DNA of 41,676 nucleotides from NCBI GenBank assembly GCA_021776805.1, contig JAJFFD010000227.1, positions 1 through 41,676 of the forward strand, written 5' to 3'. This DNA is from Planctomycetota bacterium (GTDB lineage: Bacteria; Planctomycetota; UBA1135; UBA2386). The translations under genes and the position numbers were made by a program. Numbering within the stretch: the first letter of the stretch is position 1; each line of letters begins with the position of its first letter. Under the pieces are notes generated by a model. That model saw only the letters and a list, made by a program, of their open reading frames with translations. It was not told where the DNA came from and made no database searches. Shown here piece by piece: positions 20,612-29,091 of the stretch.

Positions 20612-21346
20612 CTACCAGAAGAGCCCTTGGCCGATACCCGAGCCAATGATGCCCGTCTCGTTCGACTGCGTGCCGGGTGTGAATGCCTGCGTGCCGAACA
20701 CCTGCGGCAGATACTGCATCCACGGGTTCGCATACGCCTGCCCCGCCTGCCAGCGGTTGTACGCCTCCGTGTTCTGCTGGCCCTGGATGTCGCGCTGCAG
20801 ACCGCCAGCCTGCCCGAGCATCCCGAGTGCACCTTGCTGCCCCTGTAGCGCGCCGAGGCCGCGATTGGCACCGCTTTCTAACGCTGACCTTCGGCTCAGC
20901 TCGTCCTGGTACTCGAGGCCGGCTCGCGTCTCGTTCAGCTGGTTGCCGAGCCTCGCCGCACCCCGCGCAAAGCTGCGCTGGATCGAACCGCTGCGGCCGC
21001 TGCCACGTGCGTTGTACTTCTCCGCAGCAATCCGGGTGAAGTCGTCATACTCGTCCATCGCCGATGCACGCTGCGCGTTGTAGACCCGCTCACGTGCCGC
21101 CGGGTCGATCTCGTAGGCAGGCTGCCCGCCTGCGTACTGATCGAACGAGTCAACATTGCCCTGCTGCGCACCGAAGAACGCGTTCTGTAGCGCCGACGCA
21201 TCCGGGGCAATCTGGCCCTGGTAGACTTCGGCAGACTTGCCAAGCTGGCCTCCGAGCAACGTCGAGAGTTGCCGGAGTAGCTTCTTCTGGTCCGGGGTGA
21301 GCATTTCGACCTTGACGGTCGAGCTGGAGCTTCCGAAGAGTCCCAT
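20612..21346 (-). CDS. Ejection / DNA transfer-like protein
   Basis: A 244-residue helical protein that begins MGLFGSSSS, then has Gln/Ala/Gly-rich amphipathic helices and ends with a Gly/Trp tail (GIIGSGIGQGLFW). Short N-terminal MGLF segments and such tails occur in P22 gp7-like DNA transfer proteins and related internal proteins. The gene order supports this. No enzymatic motif is seen. Confidence 0.55.
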   Translation of the reverse strand: MGLFGSSSSTVKVEMLTPDQKKLLRQLSTLLGGQLGKSAEVYQGQIAPDASALQNAFFGAQQGNVDSFDQYAGGQPAYEIDPAARERVYNAQRASAMDEYDDFTRIAAEKYNARGSGRSGSIQRSFARGAARLGNQLNETRAGLEYQDELSRRSALESGANRGLGALQGQQGALGMLGQAGGLQRDIQGQQNTEAYNRWQAGQAYANPWMQYLPQVFGTQAFTPGTQSNETGIIGSGIGQGLFW

Positions 21347-21349
21347 CGC

Positions 21350-21910
21350 CTATCGCCCCCCTCCGAACGACTGACCGAGCGCGCTCAGACCCATGAAGCC
21401 CTGATTGGTAGAGTTGCCCGGCAGGATCGGACCGCCCCGGTACCCGACCGGCTGGTTGATGTCGATGCTCTCGTTGCCGAATAGCGGTCCCTGGCCGGCA
21501 ATGTCCAACCCCGCCTGCATACGGGGGTCCGCCATCACCTGGTTGAACTTGCCCCAGAATCCGCCCTCCGACGCAATGGGACCTGCAGCCTGCCCGGTAG
21601 CCGCGCCCGGTGTGCCGTACATCGACGCCAGACCACCACCTTGCGCCGCGCCACCGGCTCCACCGAACACCGACGAGAGTCCAGTGCCAGCTGCCAAGCC
21701 ACCGCCAGCTCCAGCGCCAGCTGCTCCCGACGCCGCTGCGCCACCGGCAACACCGCCAAGCCCGGCCAAACCACCGCCGGCTGCAACGCCGCCAGCCGTC
21801 ACGCCACCCGCACCGAGCAGGCCTGCGCCGCCGGCTGCACCACCGAGGAAGCCGGCACCCACCGTGCCACCGAGTACAGTCGGGGCCGCTGCGAGAAGAG
21901 GTAGAGGCAT
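21350..21910 (-). CDS. Gly/Ala-rich ejection-type protein
   Basis: A 186-residue protein. Residues 10-100 are nearly only Gly, Ala, Val and Leu (GGTVGAGFLGGAAGGAGLLG and more), followed by a polar C-terminal part (FGNESIDINQPVGYRGG). This composition suits membrane insertion, as in small podovirus ejection proteins. The start at 21910 is selected because AGGA lies 7 nt upstream; the longer frame to 21973 has no such signal. Confidence 0.55.
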   Translation of the reverse strand: MPLPLLAAAPTVLGGTVGAGFLGGAAGGAGLLGAGGVTAGGVAAGGGLAGLGGVAGGAAASGAAGAGAGGGLAAGTGLSSVFGGAGGAAQGGGLASMYGTPGAATGQAAGPIASEGGFWGKFNQVMADPRMQAGLDIAGQGPLFGNESIDINQPVGYRGGPILPGNSTNQGFMGLSALGQSFGGGR

Positions 21911-21923
21911 CGTTTCGTCCTTT

Positions 21924-22811
21924 CTAGGTCCGCACTTCCGGAATTCGCTCTTCCCAGAATGGTGCATAGGCACGGCTGGAAGCCGTGGTCACTCCAGTCA
22001 AGTTCGTCAGGTTTAGGCCGTCGGTGGTCGCGTCCGTCAGCACAAACGGCCCATTGAAGCGAGCCACAGCCAGCGATGCCGGGGACTGGATGCCAGGAGA
22101 CAGAATCAGCGATGAGTCGTAGTCCGGCAACGTCAGCCACACTGCATGCGCCACCGTATCGGAGTTGTAGAACATGACGTAGGGAACGATACGCCGGAGA
22201 CGCTGCCCCGGTGCTGCCACGATCTCGAACGCCGTAGCGGCCGTGTCGATCACCTTGACGCCGCTGTTCTTTGCCGTTCCAGTCACCGTCTTCTCGCTGT
22301 ACCGGGTGTCGGCATAGTGGGCCACGATCCATGTGTAGTCCGTACCGCTGTGCGCCGTCTTGAGATTGATCTGCAGGTCATCACCCTGTTCAAGCACGAA
22401 CGGCCCATCGAACCGTGCCGTACCCGAAGAGCCGAGCACTGCCTGCGCGCCGAGCGCGCATAAGTTCGTTCCGTCGTACACGAACAACTGATAAGTGGTC
22501 GACGTGGGACCGCCGTGGTGCACCGATACCCAATCCACAATGCGCTGGATCCGCAAGCCAGGGCTATCGCACACCACCGTCGGGCCAGTTCCCTCGCTGT
22601 TCGGGAGGTTCGTGATCTGCCTGCCCTGCACGGGCTCAACTACGAGCGACCGAGCACGGTCATCGTTCGCCGTGTCTTCGTTGGCGTTGACGGATGTCCT
22701 GATCTCACGCAGCGACTTCAGCAGCGTGCGCGACTGGTGCAGCAGATAACGCGGCACGTTCCGCTCATGGTCGCGGGAGAAAAGCGGCAAGTTGAAGTCG
22801 CCTAGACGCAT
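21924..22811 (-). CDS. Tail structural protein, beta-rich
   Basis: A 295-residue protein. After a basic N-terminal helix (RDHERNVPRYLLHQSRTLLKS) two similar beta domains follow. Each contains RRIV/QRIV, then a 'RFDGPFVL' or 'RFNGPFVL' motif, at about 133-139 and 252-258, so it has an internal duplication. It overlaps the preceding gene by ATGA. It probably is a tail or head-closure component; no precise family is recognised. Confidence 0.55.
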   Translation of the reverse strand: MRLGDFNLPLFSRDHERNVPRYLLHQSRTLLKSLREIRTSVNANEDTANDDRARSLVVEPVQGRQITNLPNSEGTGPTVVCDSPGLRIQRIVDWVSVHHGGPTSTTYQLFVYDGTNLCALGAQAVLGSSGTARFDGPFVLEQGDDLQINLKTAHSGTDYTWIVAHYADTRYSEKTVTGTAKNSGVKVIDTAATAFEIVAAPGQRLRRIVPYVMFYNSDTVAHAVWLTLPDYDSSLILSPGIQSPASLAVARFNGPFVLTDATTDGLNLTNLTGVTTASSRAYAPFWEERIPEVRT

Positions 22812-25177
22812 CAGGCCACCGCCTGCAGCCGGCCCGCCGGCTTCGCATTCAGCCAGATGCCGTCGAGGTCAAACCGATCCTTGCTCGTCACCTCGATCTC
22901 AATGGCGTGATACGTGGCGATCTTGTTGACCAGCAGGCGCCGATACACCTTGTCGCTTGAATCGTCCGGCTGCAGCGAGATCGTCTTCTCGAAGTACGGC
23001 CCCGTGTCGTAGTCAGCAATCAGGCGGATCGTGGCCGTACCGCCGTAGACTGCACCGGCCTGGATGTCGATCCAACCGAGATGGCACCGCTCCATCGAGC
23101 CCTGCGGCGTGATGAACGGATTGAGGCGCTTGCTCTGCGCCTTGAACGTCACGTCGGCGTTGTCGTCGTCGTAGAAGCCACCCGCGAAGTTCCAGATGGT
23201 CGAGTTGCGGTCCCCCGCCAGGATCAACGGGAATCCGGCCACACCCACCGCATCGTTGTAGCTGTAGGCGAGCTGATTGTGAGGCGCGAACACCGTGTCA
23301 TGCGTCAGGGTCGTGCTGGATCGGTACTCGCCGAAGCAATGGAGCCCGTTCGTGGCATCGTCCGCAAACGGGAACTTGTACGTCGAGTGCGACATCTGCG
23401 TGCGCGTCTCGTCGATGTGCATCGCATGGACATGGGTCGGCAAGCTCTCGCCCTGATCCGCGTAGGTCATCAGAATGACCCGGTTTTCCTTGCTGTAGTG
23501 GGCGTAGCTGTACTTGCGCTGGTTGAAGTTCCAGCCGCGCGTCAGGTCCGGTACCGCCATGTCAACCGGACGCACCGACACGCCGTCCACGCCCACCAGT
23601 GCCTTCTCACCGCGTGCGATGATCTGCTCCGGCAGGCTCACCGACGCCATGCGAGCCGAGGCACCCTCTTCGCCCAGCAGCCGCTCCCACAGGTACGGGC
23701 TCTCGGGGTCGCCGTCGTAGCGGAACCGCCACCACGTGCCGCGGCTCATGCCGACTACGATGTCGTCGCCGATCTTGATAGCCGTGACGATCTCGGCCTC
23801 GGTCGGGGCGTCGATGAAGTCGTCTTCGGATTCGGCCGTGGCGCCTGTGTACTCGACGCTATTGACCGGAGTCCAGCGGCCTCGCTGCTTGGCCTCGGTA
23901 CCGCCGCCTTCGATGGTGTTGAGCCAGACAACGCGGTTCTTGTCCCGTAGCGCGATCTTCGCAGCCTCGATCTTGGCAGACGTGTCCGGGTTGTAGGTCG
24001 TGCCGTAGTCGGTGCTCGTGCCCAGCGCTGGATCGTACTTCTGGGGCTGGTCAATGCCGTTGGTCAGCAGCGCATGGTCCTCGAACACCTCGAACCAGTG
24101 GAAGTCCGCATCGCCACCCGTGAACGTGCCGCCAGTTGTCTGCTGCTCGAACCGAAGCAGCGTGTTGTTCCACTGCCATACTTCCTCGGTATCGGCTGCA
24201 ATCAGGTACTCGCTGCCGTCATTCGTGAAGAATCCACGAATCCCCATGCAGGGGTTCCCGGCGTTGTATTCGTAGGTCGTCTTCACGTCCGCCGTAGGCG
24301 TAGTCGCCCAGATGGCCTGCCCGGCACCAGTGGCATACGTGATGAACCCGTTGTATGGCATGTGGTCAATGGTCACCGTGCCGGGATCCGCAAGCCAGTT
24401 CATGGTCAGCGTGGCATTGGTTCCGGGGTCGATGACCATGCGATTCGCAGCGGCCGAGTCCAGATCCGCATGCGTCAACTGCGTAGTGAGCACGCCAAAC
24501 TCGTTAACAGAATGAACGTCATCGTCCCAATTCGAGTGGAGCTGGATCTCCACCGAAGCCGGAGCAGGCAACGTCCACGACACCGTGAGAGAAGTCTGGT
24601 TACGAAACTCCCTCTTCGGGTCCGTCGTTACAAACGCATAGCTAGTCGGCGTAGAACCCAAACCGGCAGAGAACGAGCTCGTCAGGTTCGGAAGCGACTG
24701 TATCGGCACCGTATCTGCATAGACGCCAAGCACGATGCCATTGAACGTCAACGCGCGGCTGGTGGTCGAAGGCGATGCAGGGAACGACGTTCCCGTCACT
24801 TCCTTGCTCAAAAGACCCTGAGACGAGCTGATGGGCCAGTCGAAGACTTCCTGAGCGCCACCGCCGTCCTCGTATACACGCACCTCGTAGGTGCTCGGGC
24901 TGAGCTCGGCCGGGAACACCGGGAAGTTGGTCAGTGCCAACGTAAGCGGATTCGCATACGGGCTCGTGTCCAGAACCTCGGCCGTAACGGGAGTCCCCAG
25001 CACCCCGAACTTCTTACGGCCTTGACGCTTGGACACGCGGCCTCGGAACACGTAGCCGTTCTCCAGCACCTCCCATGCATTGTTGGGAGAGAGCCACGGC
25101 TCCCGCTGGTCGTTCAGACCCTGCGTGAAGTCGAAGATGCCAAACGGCATGAAGTCCTGGTTGACTGCAGCCACCAT
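22811..25177 (-). CDS. Large tail protein (nozzle / stabilisation-like)
   Basis: A 788-residue protein. The N-terminus FTQGLNDQREPWLSPNNAW, then ENGYVFRGRVSKRQGRKKF, is the pattern of large podovirus tail-tube proteins, which begin with a 'genes of N-x-P...leNg....g.l.kR.G' segment. The long body is beta-strand rich and may be a propeller. It would act as the tail stem or nozzle below the adaptor. The start at 25177 in a TGATG junction is preferred over the longer frame to 25228. Confidence 0.6.
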   Translation of the reverse strand: MVAAVNQDFMPFGIFDFTQGLNDQREPWLSPNNAWEVLENGYVFRGRVSKRQGRKKFGVLGTPVTAEVLDTSPYANPLTLALTNFPVFPAELSPSTYEVRVYEDGGGAQEVFDWPISSSQGLLSKEVTGTSFPASPSTTSRALTFNGIVLGVYADTVPIQSLPNLTSSFSAGLGSTPTSYAFVTTDPKREFRNQTSLTVSWTLPAPASVEIQLHSNWDDDVHSVNEFGVLTTQLTHADLDSAAANRMVIDPGTNATLTMNWLADPGTVTIDHMPYNGFITYATGAGQAIWATTPTADVKTTYEYNAGNPCMGIRGFFTNDGSEYLIAADTEEVWQWNNTLLRFEQQTTGGTFTGGDADFHWFEVFEDHALLTNGIDQPQKYDPALGTSTDYGTTYNPDTSAKIEAAKIALRDKNRVVWLNTIEGGGTEAKQRGRWTPVNSVEYTGATAESEDDFIDAPTEAEIVTAIKIGDDIVVGMSRGTWWRFRYDGDPESPYLWERLLGEEGASARMASVSLPEQIIARGEKALVGVDGVSVRPVDMAVPDLTRGWNFNQRKYSYAHYSKENRVILMTYADQGESLPTHVHAMHIDETRTQMSHSTYKFPFADDATNGLHCFGEYRSSTTLTHDTVFAPHNQLAYSYNDAVGVAGFPLILAGDRNSTIWNFAGGFYDDDNADVTFKAQSKRLNPFITPQGSMERCHLGWIDIQAGAVYGGTATIRLIADYDTGPYFEKTISLQPDDSSDKVYRRLLVNKIATYHAIEIEVTSKDRFDLDGIWLNAKPAGRLQAVA

Positions 25178-25947
25178 CAGGATCCCAATGCCCCCTCCAA
25201 GAAGGGCGATGCATCGCCACTGAGCCACTTCTGAGTCCTCGATCCCAGGTCGCTGTCGATGGCAAACAGACTCAGCCCGCCGTCGCCTTTGCGGGCTGCA
25301 CCACTCGCCGTACCGTTGTCTCCCGGGTCGCCGCCGTCCTTGCCGGCTGTGTCTCCGGCCGTGTCACCGCCGCCACCGCCACCGCCACCGGCCCAGATCG
25401 TACCCTTGTTGTCGATGTAGAGCGTTTCGGGGATGGTCGCCGCCGTCAGCAGGCCAAGGTTCACCGCGTTGCCGCCGTCCTCGGGGTCGCCACCGTTGAA
25501 CGAGCTCGACGTGTTGCTAGAACCAGCCCCGCCGCTTCCCTTCGTGGTGGCCGTGCCTGCGGTACCGCTCGAGCCGGGCGGAATAGAGATGCCGCCAGCG
25601 CCACCGGGCGTACCCGCTCCACCGCCACCACCGCCGCCAGACAGATTCGTACCGCCCCATCCGCCACCTCCAGCGCCGCCCGCGCCGCGGATGTCTCCGT
25701 CCACGTTCAGGATGACCGGCTCGGCGCTGCCAGTTGTACCGCCCACCTGACGCCGCAACACCGACACGGCATATCCGAATGACAGTCCCTCGAACGTCGT
25801 GCCCGCCTTGACGTGCAGCATCAGAGGACCGGAAGTGCGCTCGGCAAACGAGCCTGCAACCGGCGTCAAAGCGCCAGCAGTCGTGTTCGCAGGCGTAACC
25901 TCGCGGTACTCCGCGCCCACGTTCGGAAGCGATGCAGCCCCGATCAC
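25177..25947 (-). CDS. Glycine-rich tail adhesin-like protein
   Basis: A 256-residue protein. An N-terminal beta domain of about 75 residues is followed by polyglycine blocks (GGAGGGGWGG, LSGGGGGGGAGTPGGAGG, IWAGGGGGGGGD) separated by short variable loops. Such polyglycine sandwiches with variable loops occur in receptor-binding adhesins such as the T-even gp38 group, where loops contact the receptor. It is the best receptor-binding candidate outside the exported cassette. The start is GTG in a GTGA overlap. Confidence 0.6.
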   Translation of the reverse strand: MIGAASLPNVGAEYREVTPANTTAGALTPVAGSFAERTSGPLMLHVKAGTTFEGLSFGYAVSVLRRQVGGTTGSAEPVILNVDGDIRGAGGAGGGGWGGTNLSGGGGGGGAGTPGGAGGISIPPGSSGTAGTATTKGSGGAGSSNTSSSFNGGDPEDGGNAVNLGLLTAATIPETLYIDNKGTIWAGGGGGGGGDTAGDTAGKDGGDPGDNGTASGAARKGDGGLSLFAIDSDLGSRTQKWLSGDASPFLEGALGS

Positions 25948-26624
25948 GGGATAGCCGCCACATCCGGCAACACGGTCACGAGGATCGTGTCATCCGGCAA
26001 GAGCTGACACATCACCATCGACGTATCACCTGCCGTAGGGCTCACGCTGAGCGCGCTGCCCCCGAACGGGGCCTGGTAGCCGGTCTCGTAGGTCAGGTCC
26101 CATCCACCCGTGCCGTCCTGCGTCACGTAGAGCACCACCGGCTGGTACTTGTTGGTGCTGCCAGTTGCGTTGCCGGTGGGCATCTGGAGCTCGGCATCGC
26201 TCGTCAGCGTCACCTTGAAGGCGTTCCCGTCGTCCCAATCCCAGTCGATCTCCGAAGACACCACCGAAAGGCTCGTGTACGTGCCCCATTCGCCCGCAGA
26301 GCGCTCGATCGGCTCGTCCGGGTACACCGGGGGCACCTGGTCAGCGAAAACCCCGCTCGTATACACGTCGAGGTTGACCTTCGTCGACCCAAACGGGCCG
26401 AGATCAGTCACCAGCGCAATCGAGCCATCCACCCAATCGGTTTCGAGGTCTCGGTTCGCCTGCGTATCTACGAGGAACTTGTGACGGCCCGACTGCGTGC
26501 CGGCCGTGGTGAAATCGTGTTCGTTGCTGAGCGAGTCCTCAAGCGCCTCGTTGTTGGTCCGGTGATCGTCATCGATCAGGTTGAGGCCCTTGGTCCCGCT
26601 CGGAATCGTCTTATCCCACGCCAT
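25944..26624 (-). CDS. Tail-associated structural protein
   Basis: A 226-residue protein that begins WDKTIPSGTKGLNLIDDDHR, then NNEALEDSLSNEHDF. This is a recurring N-terminus of phage tail or baseplate-type proteins. The remainder is beta-rich. It sits before the polyglycine adhesin, so it may anchor it to the tail. The exact role is unknown. Confidence 0.55.
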   Translation of the reverse strand: MAWDKTIPSGTKGLNLIDDDHRTNNEALEDSLSNEHDFTTAGTQSGRHKFLVDTQANRDLETDWVDGSIALVTDLGPFGSTKVNLDVYTSGVFADQVPPVYPDEPIERSAGEWGTYTSLSVVSSEIDWDWDDGNAFKVTLTSDAELQMPTGNATGSTNKYQPVVLYVTQDGTGGWDLTYETGYQAPFGGSALSVSPTAGDTSMVMCQLLPDDTILVTVLPDVAAIP

Positions 26625-27247
26625 CAGAACGTCATCCTCGGCCGTCGCCGCCGGCTACGCGCTAGCCCCCGGCTCGTCATCATGGAAGTGGCACGGCCTG
26701 CCTTGGCCTCCGCACGGGCCTCGATTGCCGTCAGGTCGTAGTCCTCGGCAAACTCCACGAGCCCATGCCAGATCACCGCATTCGCATGCGTGTACCACGC
26801 GAGGCCGTTGGCCGTGAGCGACAGCAAGGCACCCGCTGCGTTCGGGTATAGCCTTGCCGGGATGCTCACCGTGTACTCGGCATTCGGGGTCGGCCGGAAC
26901 TGCAGAGACCGGCCGTAGTTCAGCACCGCATCCGGTTCCGCAGTCTGTACCGAGGTCGGGTCGTAGCGCAGCCAGAAGTCCCGCTCTCGGTCGTGCAAAT
27001 CGAGAAACGAATCGCCGATACGCAACCCGGGACGCACACTATGCACGTAGTCCGGGAACGCGTAGGTATCCGTCAGAGCAATCGTGGTCAGCGACCACAC
27101 GCCATCCGTTAGCTGCCCCGGCACGAGGTCCGGGATCGTGTGCTGGTAGGCGTGGTTCAGGTACTTGTCGACATCGCCATCAGACAAGCCATCTGCCAAA
27201 CCGCCCGTGCGGCGCTTGAAGCTGGCTCGCATGTCCTGCAGGTTCAT
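26624..27247 (-). CDS. Head-tail adaptor-like protein
   Basis: A 207-residue protein. The start FKRRTGGLADGLSDGDVDKYLNHAY is a helix set of the kind found in head completion adaptors; the following part has DYVHSVRPGLRIGD and a DLHDRERDFWLRY region. The C-terminal RSRRRRPRMTF is very basic. The position two genes after the capsid fits a P22 gp4-like ring. The ATG at 27247 has GGTGGAG upstream. Confidence 0.55.
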   Translation of the reverse strand: MNLQDMRASFKRRTGGLADGLSDGDVDKYLNHAYQHTIPDLVPGQLTDGVWSLTTIALTDTYAFPDYVHSVRPGLRIGDSFLDLHDRERDFWLRYDPTSVQTAEPDAVLNYGRSLQFRPTPNAEYTVSIPARLYPNAAGALLSLTANGLAWYTHANAVIWHGLVEFAEDYDLTAIEARAEAKAGRATSMMTSRGLARSRRRRPRMTF

Positions 27248-27333
27248 CACACTCCACCCGCTGGTGTGGTGCTCCCCGCCTCCACTCAGGGTAGGAAGAG
27301 ACGAGGAGCACCTGAACCAGCAGCCGCTGGGTG

Positions 27334-27786
27334 CTACGCCGAAGCCGGGTCAGCGCCGGGCCGCAGGATGCGGTGCATCAGGATGCACAGACGGAACTGC
27401 GGCGCAGTCGTTGCGGTTCCCGTCGACGTGTACTCAGCGACCAGATTTTCCGGCCCCTGAGCGTCCGTCGAAGGACCCAACGAAACGACCGTCAGAGTCC
27501 CGGCCACACGGCCAGTTGCGCCAAGTCCGTCAGCGCCACCCGCCCAGATGGTGCGGCTCGCACCGCCCTGGTTGGTTCCCTCCAGGTCGATCCCGGAGTT
27601 CGCCGCACCGGCTTCCGCCACCAGCGTGATCGCGTAGACATCGTCGATGATGAGACCCTCCGGGACCTGCATCAGCGTAATGTCCTCACTGGTGGTTGCC
27701 GTCTCGACATCGAATACGAACCACTTCGGGCACGTCTCGATGTCCTGTGCGGCGTGCTTCTCTGTTCCGTTTAGGAAAGTCGCCAT
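27334..27786 (-). CDS. Putative capsid-associated (decoration-like) protein
   Basis: A 150-residue beta-rich protein with no Cys-rich region or signal. It lies 14 bp downstream of the capsid gene on the same strand, where decoration or head accessory proteins are usual. The end LCILMHRILRPGADPASA is helical. It has no motif that I recognise, so the role comes from position and size. Confidence 0.5.
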   Translation of the reverse strand: MATFLNGTEKHAAQDIETCPKWFVFDVETATTSEDITLMQVPEGLIIDDVYAITLVAEAGAANSGIDLEGTNQGGASRTIWAGGADGLGATGRVAGTLTVVSLGPSTDAQGPENLVAEYTSTGTATTAPQFRLCILMHRILRPGADPASA

Positions 27787-27800
27787 TGTGTCATCCCTCC

Positions 27801-28868
27801 CTAGCTAACCGTCGCGTGAGATGCGTCGGTCGTCTCGATCGTGATGACGCCACGGTCGATGGAGTTGAACTGCGACTTCTGGACACCCCAGCACGCAGCA
27901 CCCGAGACACCCTGGCGGTTGCCATAGTCCCAGGTGTCCTCGTGCCACTTGAAGTAGCCGCCGCCGCTGCTCTGGCCCTGCTCGATCTTCTTGTAAGCAT
28001 TCGCCATCGCAAAGGCACCGGCATTGGCACCGAGGAACAGGTTGTACGTGAGGTCGTCCGCATCGCGCGGAACGAACTCCGACTCATGCAGCACGACGCC
28101 GAGGTACTCCCCAAGCGCCCCGGTGTAGATGGGGTTCTTGGAACCTCGTGCCGCTGCTCGCTGCTGAATCATCGCCCACTGGGACTCTCCCGTGGTGAGA
28201 TGCATCGAGGCCACCGAGTACGGGTGCAGCACGAGCACGTACTTCGGCTCGCCGTCCACCATCGTGGGCTCGATCTTCGGGTTCAGCGTCTTCGCCATCT
28301 CGATCGCACGCGGGATCAGACTGAGGTCGAAATCCCCCGCACTGCCGTCGATGGTGTTGGTCGCTGCACGCAGCGTGTTGCCAGCAAACGACGTGTCCGC
28401 CAGCGAGTACGCCTCGTTCTCCACGGCGTCGTTGGTCACGTCACCCGCCGTACCGGCGAGATACGCAAACGTGGTCGCATCGAACGTGCCACGCCACCAC
28501 TCCGCGAGAGACGCTTTTCCGTCCTCACGAAGGTCATGCACGGTACGCTGCTGGCTCGTCTGGCCGAACTCGTGAGCCTGCCGGAGCTGATTCACCAGGA
28601 CCGAATCCTGGTAGTAGTTCAGCGCCTGCTCGTATCCGCGCATTTCGGAGTCACCCGCCACACCCTTCGCACGGTTCTGCGTGCGGAGGTCGTAACGGAC
28701 GGTGTCACCGGGACCCTTCTCGAGCTCGGTGAGCATCTGGATGATGGCCGTGCGTCCCTTCCCCACGAACTTGCGGAAATAGGACTGGCCGAACGTCTCG
28801 TGAAGCGTCTTCCGAGACCAGTGCTTGACGGTCTGGGCGTCATTGACGCCAAACTCAGTCGAGGACAT
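27801..28868 (-). CDS. Major capsid protein, N4-gp56 family
   Basis: A 355-residue protein. The pattern FGVNDAQTVKHWSRKTLHE, then FGQSYFRKFVGKG and VRYDLRTQNRAKGVAG, is typical of the N4-gp56 family of HK97-fold capsid proteins, as are the KYVLVLHPYSVASM and YTGALGEYLGVVLHESE segments. AAGGTG lies before the ATG. It forms the icosahedral shell around the DNA. A scaffold-like gene is upstream and a probable decoration protein downstream. The 223-bp leader in front of it is the longest gap of the late block. Confidence 0.85.
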   Translation of the reverse strand: MSSTEFGVNDAQTVKHWSRKTLHETFGQSYFRKFVGKGRTAIIQMLTELEKGPGDTVRYDLRTQNRAKGVAGDSEMRGYEQALNYYQDSVLVNQLRQAHEFGQTSQQRTVHDLREDGKASLAEWWRGTFDATTFAYLAGTAGDVTNDAVENEAYSLADTSFAGNTLRAATNTIDGSAGDFDLSLIPRAIEMAKTLNPKIEPTMVDGEPKYVLVLHPYSVASMHLTTGESQWAMIQQRAAARGSKNPIYTGALGEYLGVVLHESEFVPRDADDLTYNLFLGANAGAFAMANAYKKIEQGQSSGGGYFKWHEDTWDYGNRQGVSGAACWGVQKSQFNSIDRGVITIETTDASHATVS

Positions 28869-29091
28869 GGGAGTATCACCTTTTGAAAGGCGATGCGCTG
28901 AGCCGGTGTCACCCGTAGGCGGCGCGCGTTCAGTTTCGGCTCTGCACTCCAGCAGTTAGGCCGCTGGGACTCCGCGTGGACCCGACACGCACATGACAAG
29001 GGCCAAACTCCGCATTCCCAGCGGGTGGGGGACTCAGGGGCATGTCCTCGGCTCACTCCCTGCTACGCCGCCTTTCCCGGGCGGGACGGGT
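28869..29091 (-). promoter_or_regulatory. Untranslated leader of the capsid gene
   Basis: There is no convincing gene in these 223 bases between the scaffold stop and the capsid start. A 37-codon frame exists but has a poor start. The region holds several GC-rich short inverted repeats and CCTTT/AAAGG arms around the Shine-Dalgarno. It may carry an extra promoter or a stabilising leader for the most abundant protein; no clear -10/-35 pair is seen. Confidence 0.35.

Noticed and set aside
24074..25234. 386-codon open frame on the plus strand, opposite the large tail gene
   Set aside because: Arg/His-rich antisense shadow; would need isolated transcription within the late operon.
27696..28886. 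396-codon open frame on the plus strand, opposite the capsid gene
   Set aside because: Shadow of the N4-gp56 capsid gene; Arg- and Val-rich text with no conserved pattern and no ribosome-binding site.
28869..29091. 37-codon frame on the minus strand before the capsid gene
   Set aside because: Pro/Ser-rich text without motif, a poor start distance and no coupling to neighbours; treated as leader.
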